A stretch of 64,000 nt of DNA from Reinekea forsetii (GTDB taxonomy: Bacteria; Pseudomonadota; Gammaproteobacteria; Pseudomonadales; Natronospirillaceae). Numbering within the stretch: the stretch's first letter is position 1; each line of letters starts with the position of its first letter. Positions 1-7,642 of the stretch are shown in pieces. Under the pieces are notes generated by a model. That model saw nothing but the letters and a program-made list of their open reading frames with translations, had not been told where the DNA came from and did no database searches. The translations under genes were made by a program, and so were the position numbers. The stretch is taken from contig NZ_JAHKPH010000011.1 of assembly GCF_018860385.1 (NCBI RefSeq), positions 62,001 to 126,000 on the forward strand, read 5' to 3'.

Positions 1-1132
1 CACCGCCATATCGACAATAAACATCACTGGTACGAAATAATTTTTTCAAGCGCGTAGCGAAGTCGGCTAATACTTCATCGCCTACCGAGTGGCCGTAGGT
101 ATCGTTGACCTTCTTAAAATCATCAAGATCTATCATTCCCATGGCAAAAAATAACTGTTGGCGTTGGCACGTTGCTATAAGCATTTGCGTTTGGTCTAAA
201 AAATTACGTCGATTAGGAATGTTGGTCAATGGGTCGATATAGGCTATTAGCTCTAATTTTTCCTTGGTCATTTGTAACTCAAAGGAACGCTTTTCGACCA
301 GTTTTAATAGGTCTTTCTTTATTGCTCTCAAATCTTCGTTTTTACGCTTGAGTTGTTCTATTAAGAATTTTCGTTCAGAGACATCACGCTCAATCGCTGC
401 AAAGTGAGTTACTTCCCCATATCTACTTTTTAGAGGAATAATGCTCATTTCAATCCAATAGGGGCGACCCGATTTATCGTAATTCAGCAAGGTCTCCGTT
501 ACAGCTTCTTTGTTCTCTAGGGCGTTTCGAATTCTGTCTTTTGATTCTTTGCTGGTTAGTTCACCTTGTAATATTCTAGGTGTCTCGCCAATGGCCTCGT
601 TAGCACTGTAGCCTGTGAGCTTTTCAAAGGCGTCATTAACATAAATGATTTTTGGTCCGAGCGGGTAACCTATCTCGCTTGCGTCGGTTACGATGACGAC
701 ATCCTGCGTGTTTTCTAGAATATCTTGGTAAGAGAATAAGTTTTTAGCGTCTGAAATATCGTTGAAAGTTACGACTATAAATTGGCTTTCAGAGTTACCA
801 TGGCCTTCTTTGTAAGCGTTAACTTTAAACCAACGAATCAGCTCTGAATCTTCCTGTTGCAGCCCTAGGATGTCGTCTTTTAAATCTTGGTTTGTGCGCT
901 TTACTTTATTGACAGGGTATTGTTCAACTAATAACCGCTTGCCATCCTCATCAACAAAATACCATTGAGGGTCCCATGAGTCTTTGCCAATAAAGGATTC
1001 GGTATCTATTTGAAGTAGGCGCGTTGCCGTTGAATTGGCGTAAACAATTTCAGTATCCCATTTGTGGATAACTACGCCAATGTAGGCATTTTCTAGCAAT
1101 CGCTGCAAACTAAGCCCACTGATATCGCTCAT
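1..1132 (-). CDS. PAS/PAC-GGDEF diguanylate cyclase-type sensor (C-terminus beyond window)
   Basis: About 377 codons are visible, reading from an ATG at 1132 down to the window edge. The first ~125 residues look like a PAS domain (GVVIHKWDTEIVYAN). A second PAS with a PAC tail follows at about 135-260 (VVIVTDASE, YPLGPKIIYVNDAFEKLTGY, HFAAIERDVSERK). A short coiled linker leads into a GGDEF domain that opens with DPLTNIPNRR and carries DLDDFKKVNDTYGHSVGDEV. The frame ends at RYGG, exactly where the GGDEF signature should continue, so catalytic competence cannot be judged. No transmembrane segment is visible, so a cytoplasmic sensor making cyclic di-GMP is the likely role. An EAL domain could follow outside the window. 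The gene stands alone, transcribed away from ridA with an intrinsic terminator between them. Confidence 0.88.
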   Translation of the reverse strand, partial: MSDISGLSLQRLLENAYIGVVIHKWDTEIVYANSTATRLLQIDTESFIGKDSWDPQWYFVDEDGKRLLVEQYPVNKVKRTNQDLKDDILGLQQEDSELIRWFKVNAYKEGHGNSESQFIVVTFNDISDAKNLFSYQDILENTQDVVIVTDASEIGYPLGPKIIYVNDAFEKLTGYSANEAIGETPRILQGELTSKESKDRIRNALENKEAVTETLLNYDKSGRPYWIEMSIIPLKSRYGEVTHFAAIERDVSERKFLIEQLKRKNEDLRAIKKDLLKLVEKRSFELQMTKEKLELIAYIDPLTNIPNRRNFLDQTQMLIATCQRQQLFFAMGMIDLDDFKKVNDTYGHSVGDEVLADFATRLKKLFRTSDVYCRYGG

Positions 1133-1230
1133 GACCACTCCAACTTTCATACAGTGGTTAAAGCATAGACTATTTCAGGAAAAGCAGGGTGTTAACTTAA
1201 CGAAGAAAGGATTTCTTTAATCAGGGGGAT

Positions 1231-1250
1231 TAAAAGGGGCCGTAGCCCCT
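1231..1250 (-). terminator. Intrinsic terminator downstream of the RidA-like gene
   Basis: Read on the minus strand, GGGGC-TACG-GCCCC forms a compact GC stem followed by TTTTAAT, immediately after the ridA-like stop codon. Confidence 0.65.
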
Positions 1251-1263
1251 AGTCGCAGCCTAA

Positions 1264-1611
1264 TTAGACCGCTGCAATGACGCTCATTTCAACCAATAGC
1301 TCAGGGCGTGCCATTTTTGCTTCGACGCAAGCACGGGCAGGGGCTAAACCTTCGGGTACCCATGCATCCCAAACAGCGTTCATGCCTTGAAAGTGCTCCA
1401 TTGAGCTTACGTATATAGTGACAGATAACAACTTAGTTTTGTCGGTGCCAACCGAGGCTAACAGATCATCAATCTTCGCCAAAGTGGTCTCGGTTTGGCC
1501 AGTAATGTCTGCACTGGCATCGGCCGCTACCTGGCCGCATAAGTAGACGGTATTATTGTGAATAACGGCACGGCTCATACGTTGCTTGGTTTCAAAGCGC
1601 TCAATAGACAT
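1264..1611 (-). CDS. RidA/YjgF family protein (enamine/imine deaminase-like)
   Basis: This 115-residue protein has the size and fold signature of the RidA/YER057c/UK114 family, whose members hydrolyse reactive enamines and imines released by PLP enzymes. The conserved C-terminal block is present: PARACVE (Arg93, the substrate-carboxylate arginine of active RidA proteins) and [10 protein letters not shown] (Glu108, aligned with the conserved acidic residue). The middle reads [24 protein letters not shown], typical of the family. It lacks the IPYSQA-type N-terminal motif of canonical RidA and begins [18 protein letters not shown], so it belongs to one of the Rid subfamilies rather than RidA proper. 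The gene is monocistronic with a terminator directly after it. Function beyond the family is inferred. Confidence 0.85.
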   Translation of the reverse strand: MSIERFETKQRMSRAVIHNNTVYLCGQVAADASADITGQTETTLAKIDDLLASVGTDKTKLLSVTIYVSSMEHFQGMNAVWDAWVPEGLAPARACVEAKMARPELLVEMSVIAAV

Positions 1612-1767
1612 GGTTTTTCCTTATTTGTGGGTCGATGTGGGGCAGCCCTCTCTGTTTTTTTGAGAGATGGCTCGCTAATGATCATTATCACATAGGTTCT
1701 TTACCAGGGAAAAACCAAATTTAGACAGGTGCTTATGAATGTTGGTCGTAGATCAATGTCTACGAAA

Positions 1768-1794
1768 ATAAAGAGGGCGCACAGAATGCGCCCT
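1768..1794 (-). terminator. Intrinsic terminator downstream of the hsp20 gene
   Basis: Minus strand: AGGGCGC-(7-nt loop)-GCGCCCT followed by CTTTATTTT, just after the hsp20 stop codon at 1802. Confidence 0.75.
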
Positions 1795-1801
1795 GACACG
1801 T

Positions 1802-2284
1802 TTAAGCGGCTTTATCCGCCTTACTGTGCGATTTAGTTTTGGTGTCATGCTCCAAAACGTTGTCGCTGCGGTTAATGACAATGGTTTTTGGTTTCATGGC
1901 TTCTGGAATCTCTTTAACAAGATTGATTCGAAGTAAACCATTCGCCATTTCTGCTCCTGTTACTTCAACATAATCGGCTAGGCTGAATTTGCGTTCAAAG
2001 GTGCGATTCGCTATACCTTGATAAAGGTATTTTTTCTCTTCGCTGTTGCTTTTTTCACCTTTAATAATCAACACGCCTTTTTCAACCTGAATATCGATTT
2101 CGTCTTCAGAAAACCCTGCAACCGCTAACGATATCGCGTAACTGTTCTCGTTATTCGATTCGATATTGTAGGGCGGATAGCCGTTGGTAGTAGGCTCGGT
2201 TGAAAGTGCATGATCAAGGATCGATGCCAATCGATCAAAGCCAATAGTACTGCGGTAAAGGGGTGTTAAATCAACTGCATTCAT
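1802..2284 (-). CDS. ibpA: IbpA-type small heat-shock protein (Hsp20 / alpha-crystallin)
   Basis: The protein is 160 residues from the ATG at 2284, which is preceded by a strong GGAGGA. A longer open frame reaches 2362, but those codons lie in the leader. The alpha-crystallin domain starts near residue 37 (YPPYNIE) and shows the IbpA-type features NSYAISLAVAGFSEDEIDIQVEKGVLIIKGEK, RTFERKFSLADYVEV and the IPEAMKPKTI C-terminal anchor with a short charged tail. It is an ATP-independent holdase that binds unfolding proteins with DnaK/DnaJ and ClpB. Upstream lie a sigma-32-like promoter and a leader hairpin that could mask the ribosome site. The start choice rests on the Shine-Dalgarno sequence and on the standard IbpA N-terminus (D-L-T-P-L-Y-R-S-T-I-G-F-D). 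Confidence 0.93.
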   Translation of the reverse strand: MNAVDLTPLYRSTIGFDRLASILDHALSTEPTTNGYPPYNIESNNENSYAISLAVAGFSEDEIDIQVEKGVLIIKGEKSNSEEKKYLYQGIANRTFERKFSLADYVEVTGAEMANGLLRINLVKEIPEAMKPKTIVINRSDNVLEHDTKTKSHSKADKAA

Positions 2285-2288
2285 ATTA

Positions 2289-2310
2289 AATCCTCCATAA
2301 AGAAGCAAAA
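2289..2310 (-). promoter_or_regulatory. Possible ROSE-like RNA thermometer hairpin masking the ibpA ribosome site
   Basis: In the minus-strand leader, TTTGCTTCT lies a few bases before GGAGGAT. The two can pair around a short A/T loop, and the left arm contains the UUGCU element typical of ROSE thermometers. Such elements are established for ibpA genes of Gammaproteobacteria. Here the call is inference from the local pairing only. Confidence 0.35.
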
Positions 2311-2369
2311 TAAAATAAAAACAATTAATGCGACCCAGCCTCTTATTAGACGGCTCAGCCACAGCACTG

Positions 2370-2397
2370 AAATAGGTTCAAGTTAAAAAAATTCAAG
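2370..2397 (-). promoter_or_regulatory. Sigma-32-like promoter for ibpA
   Basis: On the minus strand CTTGAA, a 14-base spacer and ACCTATTT resemble the sigma-32 elements CTTGAAA and CCCCATNT. They lie about 85 bases upstream of the ibpA start. The -10 element is imperfect. Confidence 0.45.
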
Positions 2398-2456
2398 GCC
2401 TGGCTATATGAAAAATAGTTATTTAGGTGTGCAGTTTTATGATGCAAATACTTATA

Positions 2457-3260
2457 TTAAAGCGTTGGTTGCCAGTGAAACATGGACGCACGCGTATTTA
2501 ATACCGACACCTCAATGTGCTTGTTACTGGCTCGCCCAGCCATGCCGTAGCATACATGCAGTGGCAGTAAATGCTCTTCTCTAGGATGACAAAACCGTGC
2601 CTGTGGTGCTTGCTGCCATTGGGTTAGTTGTTCTCGACCTTGGTCTGAACTCGATTGATGAACAGTCTCAATGAGCCAATCATCAAAGGCTTTATTTTTC
2701 TCACTGTTTGGATCTAGTTGAGGGTTAAAAAAGGTTTGCATATTATGGAAAGAAAACCCAGAGCCAATTACAAGTAGGTTGTCCCATGTTAGCGATTGAA
2801 GCGCCTCGCCAATGATTAAATGCAGCTCGGCATTTAAATGATTAACCAAAGAAAGCTGCACGACAGGAATATCTGCATTTGGAAACATCAGCTTAAGTGG
2901 CACAAAGACACCGTGATCAAAACCACGCTGGTGATCTAACTCAGATTCAATACCCGCCTTTTGCAGTGATTCAACAATTGCCGCCGCTAAGGCTGGCTCG
3001 CCAGATGCAGGATACTGAATAGAGTAGGCTTCAGAGGGAAAGCCGCTGTAATCGTAAATAAGCTCAGGCGATACACCCGCAGTAACGGTGGGTTTTTGAG
3101 CTTCCCAATGGGCACTGATCACAAGTATTGCGCTAGGCTTCGCAATGCTGTTAGCCATAGAGACAAGCTGATTGTTGAGCTCAATGTGAGCAGGGTCACC
3201 TAACAGTGGCAAAGGGCCACCACCGTGTGCGATATACATAATATTTTGTTTAGCCAGCAT
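2457..3260 (-). CDS. LigB/DODA-type class III extradiol ring-opening dioxygenase (YgiD-like)
   Basis: This 267-residue protein belongs to the LigB subunit B-like extradiol dioxygenases that include E. coli YgiD and plant 4,5-DOPA dioxygenase. The N-terminus carries the iron-ligand histidine in IAHGGGPLPLLGDPAH. Further family motifs are AILVISAHWEA, RGFDHGVFVPLKLMFP, LVIGSGFSFHNM and, near the C-terminus, HPREEHLLPLHVCYG. Family members use non-haem Fe(II) or Zn(II) to cleave catechols. The physiological substrate here is unknown. The gene lies 80 bp downstream of doxX with a terminator hairpin between them, so read-through would be needed for cotranscription. The divergently oriented LysR gene at 3933 is the obvious candidate regulator of both. 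Confidence 0.85.
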   Translation of the reverse strand: MLAKQNIMYIAHGGGPLPLLGDPAHIELNNQLVSMANSIAKPSAILVISAHWEAQKPTVTAGVSPELIYDYSGFPSEAYSIQYPASGEPALAAAIVESLQKAGIESELDHQRGFDHGVFVPLKLMFPNADIPVVQLSLVNHLNAELHLIIGEALQSLTWDNLLVIGSGFSFHNMQTFFNPQLDPNSEKNKAFDDWLIETVHQSSSDQGREQLTQWQQAPQARFCHPREEHLLPLHVCYGMAGRASNKHIEVSVLNTRASMFHWQPTL

Positions 3261-3271
3261 AGCGCGCCCTC

Positions 3272-3302
3272 AAAAATTAAAAAGCCAGCCAAAAAGGCTG
3301 GC
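3272..3302 (-). terminator. Intrinsic terminator/attenuator between doxX and the dioxygenase gene
   Basis: Minus strand: GCCAGCC-TTTTT-GGCTGGC followed by TTTTTAATTTTT. The stem is perfect over seven pairs with a good U-tract. It could end the doxX transcript or reduce expression of the downstream dioxygenase gene. Confidence 0.75.
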
Positions 3303-3340
3303 GTGTAGTGACTGTACTAGTAAGATGTGAACTTTGCTGC

Positions 3341-3787
3341 TTACCTTAGTTTATTACTCACTATTTTATCTAGAGATAAAGAACCTGCACCTTGAATAGT
3401 TAACGCCGCCGTAGCCGCCAATAGCGCCAGCGCATATTCGTAACCGTTGCTGGTTAATAGGAAACCATTGCTAAAGTGTACCCAGAATATCGCTATAACC
3501 ATGGTAAACGCACTTAGCAATGCCGCTGGGCGTGTTAATAAGCCTACCACTAACGCAATACCGCCGAAAAACTCGGCACTTCCCGCTAGCAGAGCCATTA
3601 GGTAGCCCGGGTTTAAGCCAATGCTTGCCATCCACTGCCCGGTCCCTTCTAGGCCAAAGCCTCCGAACCACGCAAAAAGCTTTTGAGCGCCATGTACCGC
3701 TAAGATAATACCAACGGGAATACGTAATAAAGTGGCGGCTAAACCTGCGTTGGTGTCAAATATTGAGATCAGTGTTTGCTTGTTCAT
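3341..3787 (-). CDS. DoxX family membrane protein
   Basis: The protein is 148 residues with four hydrophobic segments (about 20-40, 60-83, 90-107 and 116-134). The DoxX/SURF4-like signature is visible in LLRIPVGIILAVHGAQKLFAWFGG and in LLAGSAEFFGGIALVVGLLTRPAALL. Members are inner-membrane proteins of poorly defined function, often linked to redox or quinone/thiol stress and commonly paired with small dioxygenases or pirins. Here it is the first gene ahead of a LigB-type dioxygenase and is divergent from a LysR regulator, a common arrangement for electrophile- or quinone-responsive units. That role is inferred from context. Confidence 0.88.
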   Translation of the reverse strand: MNKQTLISIFDTNAGLAATLLRIPVGIILAVHGAQKLFAWFGGFGLEGTGQWMASIGLNPGYLMALLAGSAEFFGGIALVVGLLTRPAALLSAFTMVIAIFWVHFSNGFLLTSNGYEYALALLAATAALTIQGAGSLSLDKIVSNKLR

Positions 3788-3932
3788 ATTTATTCTCCAA
3801 AAAATGGGTTGAAACGCTCTTTGAGCCTTCGTTAAGTTGATGAAAGGTTACTGTTGTTTTATTTGTAGATAAATAGACGAATAATTGATTAACTACCAAC
3901 AAATTGTAGGCAATGGCGGGAATGCCCAAGAT

Positions 3933-4847
3933 ATGGATAAAATAGACGCAATGAAGGCCTTTATGGCAGTTGTGAATGAAGGCAGCTTTACTCGTGCGGC
4001 TGCAAAGCTGGCGACTTCCAACCAAGTGGTGAGTAAACAAGTTGCACAGCTTGAAAACCATTTAGGCGCTAGACTATTTAATAGAACAACGCGCAAAGTA
4101 CACCTAACTGAGGCGGGCCAACAGTGTGTGCCATTAGCACAAGAAATTTTAGAGCGTTTAAGGGATATGGAAGGCAGCTTAGGGATGCTGGTGGATCAAG
4201 CACAAGGTCTTTTACGTATCAGCGCTCCTGTATCGTTTGCTACGCGTTACCTAACCCCCTTAGTAAGAGACTTCAAACGAGAAAACCCCGCCGTCGGTAT
4301 CGATATTCAGGTAAGCGACCGTAAAGTAGATCTAGTCGAAGAAGGTTATGACTTAGCCTTACGCATTGGAAATTTAAAAGATTCTTCGTTGGTTGCAAAA
4401 AAAATTGCGCCCGTAAATTTAGTGATGTGTGCGTCGCCAGGTTATTTAGAAAAAATGGGCGAGCCAATGCACCCAAAAGATTTGAATCCTAAACACTATT
4501 TACGTTATAGCTATATGGAAAACTATTCGTCGTCTTCCGCCCTAATGGCTGCCCTAAGCAAGGCCAGTAAAGCAAGTGATTCTTCCTTTTCAGCTAACAT
4601 TGGAGATGTGTTAGTCGATGCTGCTATTGCAGGTGATGGCTATGCGTTGCAGCCAACATTTATGGTCGCCGATGCCATTAAGCGTGGAGAGCTCGTGGTA
4701 TTTTTAAAAGAATTCCAACCACAACCTTTAGGGTTGTATTTGGTTTATCCGCACCGAAAATTGCTGGCCAATAAGTTACGTAAATTCATCGACTTCAGTG
4801 CCAGCTACTATGGTACGCCACCTGTTTGGGATGACTACGAAAAATAA
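3933..4847 (+). CDS. LysR-family transcriptional regulator
   Basis: From the ATG at 3933 the protein has 304 residues. The frame is open further upstream, but the family N-terminus starts at MDKIDAMKAFMAVVNEGSFTRAAAKL. The winged helix-turn-helix occupies about residues 1-60 (SNQVVSKQVAQLENHLGARLFNRTTRKVHLTEAG). The substrate-binding domain follows from about 90 (GLLRISAPVSFATRYLTPLVRDF). It resembles the large subgroup of LysR regulators (YhaJ/DsdC/PecT-like) that often control adjacent divergent oxidoreductase or DoxX genes. It is transcribed away from doxX with a 145-bp shared control region. Its effector is unknown. It also precedes the ectoine operon on the same strand, but a 318-bp gap separates them, so regulation of that operon is less likely. 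Confidence 0.9.
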   Translation: MDKIDAMKAFMAVVNEGSFTRAAAKLATSNQVVSKQVAQLENHLGARLFNRTTRKVHLTEAGQQCVPLAQEILERLRDMEGSLGMLVDQAQGLLRISAPVSFATRYLTPLVRDFKRENPAVGIDIQVSDRKVDLVEEGYDLALRIGNLKDSSLVAKKIAPVNLVMCASPGYLEKMGEPMHPKDLNPKHYLRYSYMENYSSSSALMAALSKASKASDSSFSANIGDVLVDAAIAGDGYALQPTFMVADAIKRGELVVFLKEFQPQPLGLYLVYPHRKLLANKLRKFIDFSASYYGTPPVWDDYEK

Positions 4848-5165
4848 CACATCTAAGGAGTTTGCTTTATTTGAAATCTTGTGCCAATGTGACTTAAGTC
4901 TGTTGGTTTTTTAATCTACAGGAAAACTTCATTCATTCAAATTCAGGGGGAGTACAAATGACTGCAAAAATGAATACCTTTGCTGTTATCCCTAAAAATT
5001 CGGTCTCGGTACTGAATCCTGAGTTCATGTCCCCGCAAAATTAACTTCACATTACTCAGCTTGTTTATGCGCTGATTTTAATCAGCCTTACTTTCAATAT
5101 TTGAAACAATACCCACTCACTGCGATGTTTAAACTGCAGTTACGCGTGTTGTTTTAAGAGTTTAA
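4848..5165 (+). other. 318-bp gap before the ectoine operon
   Basis: The gap holds the micro-ORF at 4958-5044 and, after it, a short hairpin (GCTGAT-TTTA-ATCAGC at 5071-5086). No convincing LysR-gene terminator was seen. The promoter of the doe operon is presumably here, but no clear -35/-10 pair could be assigned. Confidence 0.5.
4958..5044 (+). CDS. Putative 28-residue micro-ORF upstream of doeB
   Basis: An ATG is preceded at good spacing by GGGGGAG, the strongest Shine-Dalgarno-like sequence in this neighbourhood. The frame encodes 28 residues (MTAKMNTFAVIPKNSV... ending FMSPQN) and stops 121 bp before the doeB start. It has no transmembrane segment, no run of regulatory codons and no recognisable RiPP leader, so a specific role cannot be assigned. 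It could be a genuine small protein, a translated leader that controls the doe genes, or a remnant. Nothing similar is recognised. Confidence 0.4.
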   Translation: MTAKMNTFAVIPKNSVSVLNPEFMSPQN

Positions 5166-6389
5166 GTGAAGCAAATTTTTATGAATAACATTTGGCGAGA
5201 ATCAATTGATTCTGCGTTGGGTTTTAGGCACGCGTTACATCGTTATCCTGAACTTGCTTGGCAAGAAAATACAACGGCAGAAAGTATTCGTGCTCGTTTA
5301 ACCGAGCTTGGAATAGAGTGGCGAAGCTGTGCCGAAACGGGCACCTTGGCAACCTTAACTTCCAATGCGCCAGGCAAGCATATCGCCTTAAGAGGTGACA
5401 TAGATGCGTTGCCTATCGATGAAAAAAGTGGCGTCAGTTGGTCGTCGAAAATTAAAGGTAAAATGCACGCCTGTGGTCACGATGGGCATACGGCCGCGCT
5501 TATGGCCAGTGCGCAATGGCTAAAGCACAATGAGAAGGCTTTAGCCGGACCCGTCACCTTTATTTTTCAACCTGCCGAAGAAGGGGGGCATGGCGCAAAA
5601 AGGATGATCGAAGAGGGCGCTTTAGATGGCGTCGATGAAATTTATGGTTGGCATAATTGGCCGGCCATTCCGTTTGGCGACATGCTCTGCCCCGAAGGTG
5701 TGGTGATGTGCGGGAATGGTACTTTTACCATACAACTAACCGGCCAAGGTGGGCACGCGAGCCAACCAGAGCAATGCGCCGACCCAGTACTGGCGGCCGC
5801 CGCTATTACATTAAACTTGCAGCAAATTATTAGCCGACGATGCGCACCACAAGCGCCGGTGGTTGTGAGTGTAACCAGTATAGATGCGCCATCGAGCGCA
5901 ACTGTTATCCCTGAAACGGCTGAGCTTTCTGGTTCTATTCGAGTGCCTAACGATCAACTAAAGCAGCAAGTCAACGAATGGATTAAACAAATTAGCCAAG
6001 ATACCGCTCGCAGCTATGGTGTTGAATGTCGGGTCACTATTCATCCACGATACAACGCCACCATTAATCACGCAGAGCAAGCACAAATGGCGAGGGATGC
6101 TTGGGCAAAACTTTTTGGCGATTACTCAATCGCACGGTCCACAGCCACCCCCATTATGGCTTCGGAAGATTTTAGCTATTACCTCGAAAAAATACCCGGC
6201 GCCTTTGCGTTGATAGGTGCCGACGACGGCAATAACAACCACCATCCTTGCCACAGCGCCTATTATGATTTTAACGATAATTTATTAGAAAAAGTGGTGC
6301 GTTGGTACGCCCAACTTTGTGGAGTAAAAACTCCAGAATGTGTCACAACAAAGACAGGTCATCGCCTGGATAAAGGAGAAAAAGCATGA
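5166..6389 (+). CDS. doeB: M20-family amidohydrolase, likely N-acetyl-diaminobutyrate deacetylase (DoeB)
   Basis: This 407-residue M20D-type metallohydrolase has the expected metal ligands: ALRGDIDALP, MHACGHDGHTAAL, the catalytic/ligand pair EEGGHGA, YGWHNWP and, at the C-terminal side, MASEDFSYYLEKIPGAFALIG. It would remove the acetyl group from N-acetyl-L-2,4-diaminobutyrate released by ectoine hydrolase. The assignment rests on gene order: deacetylase, EctB-like transaminase, ectoine hydrolase and semialdehyde dehydrogenase, as in the doeBDAC clusters of halotolerant methanotrophs. Read alone, the protein would only be called a hippurate-hydrolase-like amidohydrolase. The first start is GTG at 5166, and an ATG at 5181 is equally possible. 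Its stop overlaps the doeD start (ATGA). Confidence 0.8.
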   Translation: MKQIFMNNIWRESIDSALGFRHALHRYPELAWQENTTAESIRARLTELGIEWRSCAETGTLATLTSNAPGKHIALRGDIDALPIDEKSGVSWSSKIKGKMHACGHDGHTAALMASAQWLKHNEKALAGPVTFIFQPAEEGGHGAKRMIEEGALDGVDEIYGWHNWPAIPFGDMLCPEGVVMCGNGTFTIQLTGQGGHASQPEQCADPVLAAAAITLNLQQIISRRCAPQAPVVVSVTSIDAPSSATVIPETAELSGSIRVPNDQLKQQVNEWIKQISQDTARSYGVECRVTIHPRYNATINHAEQAQMARDAWAKLFGDYSIARSTATPIMASEDFSYYLEKIPGAFALIGADDGNNNHHPCHSAYYDFNDNLLEKVVRWYAQLCGVKTPECVTTKTGHRLDKGEKA

Positions 6390-7642
6390 GTATTTTTGAT
6401 CAGCGTGAATCTAATTTACGGGGCTACTGCCGAATTTATCCAACAGTATTTGATAGGGCCCTTAACGCCATTCAAATCGATGAAAATGGCAAGGAGTTTA
6501 TTGATTTTTTTGCAGGCGCAGGTGTCTTAAACTTTGGGCACAATAATGAAAAAATGACCAAAGCCGTCATCGAGTATATTCAAAATAATGGCGTTACGCA
6601 TAGCTTAGATATGAGCACAACAGCCAAGCGCACCTTTATGGAGGCGTTTGTAAAAGTGGTACTGAAACCTCGCAACATGCCACATGTCATGCAGTTTGTG
6701 GGCCCTACAGGAACCAATGCTGTAGAAGCTGCCATGAAGCTTGCTCGTCGCGTAACAGGGCGGCAGAACATTGTGGCTTTTAATCATGCATTCCATGGCA
6801 TGACGTTAGGTTCGCTCGCCGCTACAGCGAATGAGTATTTCCGAGGGGCATCAGGCGTTCCTTTAAACCATGTACGTCATGTGCCGTTCGGCAGTGTCGA
6901 TCAAGGGGAAGCAAAGGGTCCAGCTAATTTGGATTATTTACGTGAGCAATATTTAGATACATCCAGTGGTTTAGAAAAGCCTGCAGCGTTTTTAATTGAG
7001 GTGCTCCAGGCTGAAGGTGGTGTAAACATTGCCGATAAAAACTGGTTAAAGCAATTAGAACAGCTCGCGAAAGAGTTGGGAGCTTTATTCATTGTCGATG
7101 ACATTCAAGTGGGCATGGGGCGCACGGGTTCATTTTTTAGCTTCGATGACTACGATGTAGACCCCGATATCGTATGCCTAGCAAAAGGTTTAGGTGGCTT
7201 TGGAACACCCTTGGCCATGAACTTGGTGAAGCCAGAGTACGATCAACATTGGTCCCCTGGTGAGCACACCGGAACTTTCCGCGGGCAAGGGCTTTCGTTT
7301 GTGGCAGGCACGGAGGCGGTCAATTTTTTTAAAGACGAAACGCTCAACCACGAAACAAAACGTAAAAGTTCTATGATGTTCAAAATGCTCGAAGAGTTGT
7401 CAGCGTTTGACCCTGTTCAGGTACGAGGCAAAGGCATGATTGCCGGTATTGACGTTGGTGATGGCGCGGTGGCTAAAAAAATAGTCGCCGATTGTTTTGA
7501 TGCTGGGCTGTTGTTAGGTGCTTGTGGCACTGGTGGCACGGTTATTAAATTAATTCCACCGCTGACTATAGACGACAAAGAGCTAATAGAAGGTATGAAC
7601 CGAGTGATAAACGTTACCCGTGAAGCATTGGGGGCATTATGA
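6386..7642 (+). CDS. doeD: EctB-like diaminobutyrate transaminase in the ectoine-degradation operon (DoeD)
   Basis: This 418-residue class III (ornithine-type) PLP aminotransferase closely resembles diaminobutyrate-2-oxoglutarate transaminase EctB. It shows FIDFFAGAGVLNFGHNN, THSLDMSTTAKR, PTGTNAVEAAMKLARR, NHAFHGMTLGS, a PLP-binding DDIQVGMGRTG block and the Schiff-base lysine K267 in CLAKGLGG. In ectoine breakdown it would convert diaminobutyrate to aspartate semialdehyde, the reverse of the biosynthetic step. No ectA or ectC is present in the window, so a biosynthetic role is less likely. Both ends overlap neighbours by ATGA junctions, which suggests translational coupling with doeB and doeA. 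Confidence 0.85.
   Translation: MSIFDQRESNLRGYCRIYPTVFDRALNAIQIDENGKEFIDFFAGAGVLNFGHNNEKMTKAVIEYIQNNGVTHSLDMSTTAKRTFMEAFVKVVLKPRNMPHVMQFVGPTGTNAVEAAMKLARRVTGRQNIVAFNHAFHGMTLGSLAATANEYFRGASGVPLNHVRHVPFGSVDQGEAKGPANLDYLREQYLDTSSGLEKPAAFLIEVLQAEGGVNIADKNWLKQLEQLAKELGALFIVDDIQVGMGRTGSFFSFDDYDVDPDIVCLAKGLGGFGTPLAMNLVKPEYDQHWSPGEHTGTFRGQGLSFVAGTEAVNFFKDETLNHETKRKSSMMFKMLEELSAFDPVQVRGKGMIAGIDVGDGAVAKKIVADCFDAGLLLGACGTGGTVIKLIPPLTIDDKELIEGMNRVINVTREALGAL

Noticed and set aside
1678-1694. Fur-box-like sequence (GATAATGATCATT on the minus strand) upstream of the RidA-like gene
   Set aside because: Only the first half matches the 19-bp Fur consensus; the second half diverges, and RidA proteins are not typical iron-regulated genes.
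6386-7642. Ectoine biosynthesis gene ectB
   Set aside because: The sequence is EctB-like, but ectA and ectC are absent and the neighbours are degradation enzymes, so the catabolic name doeD fits better.
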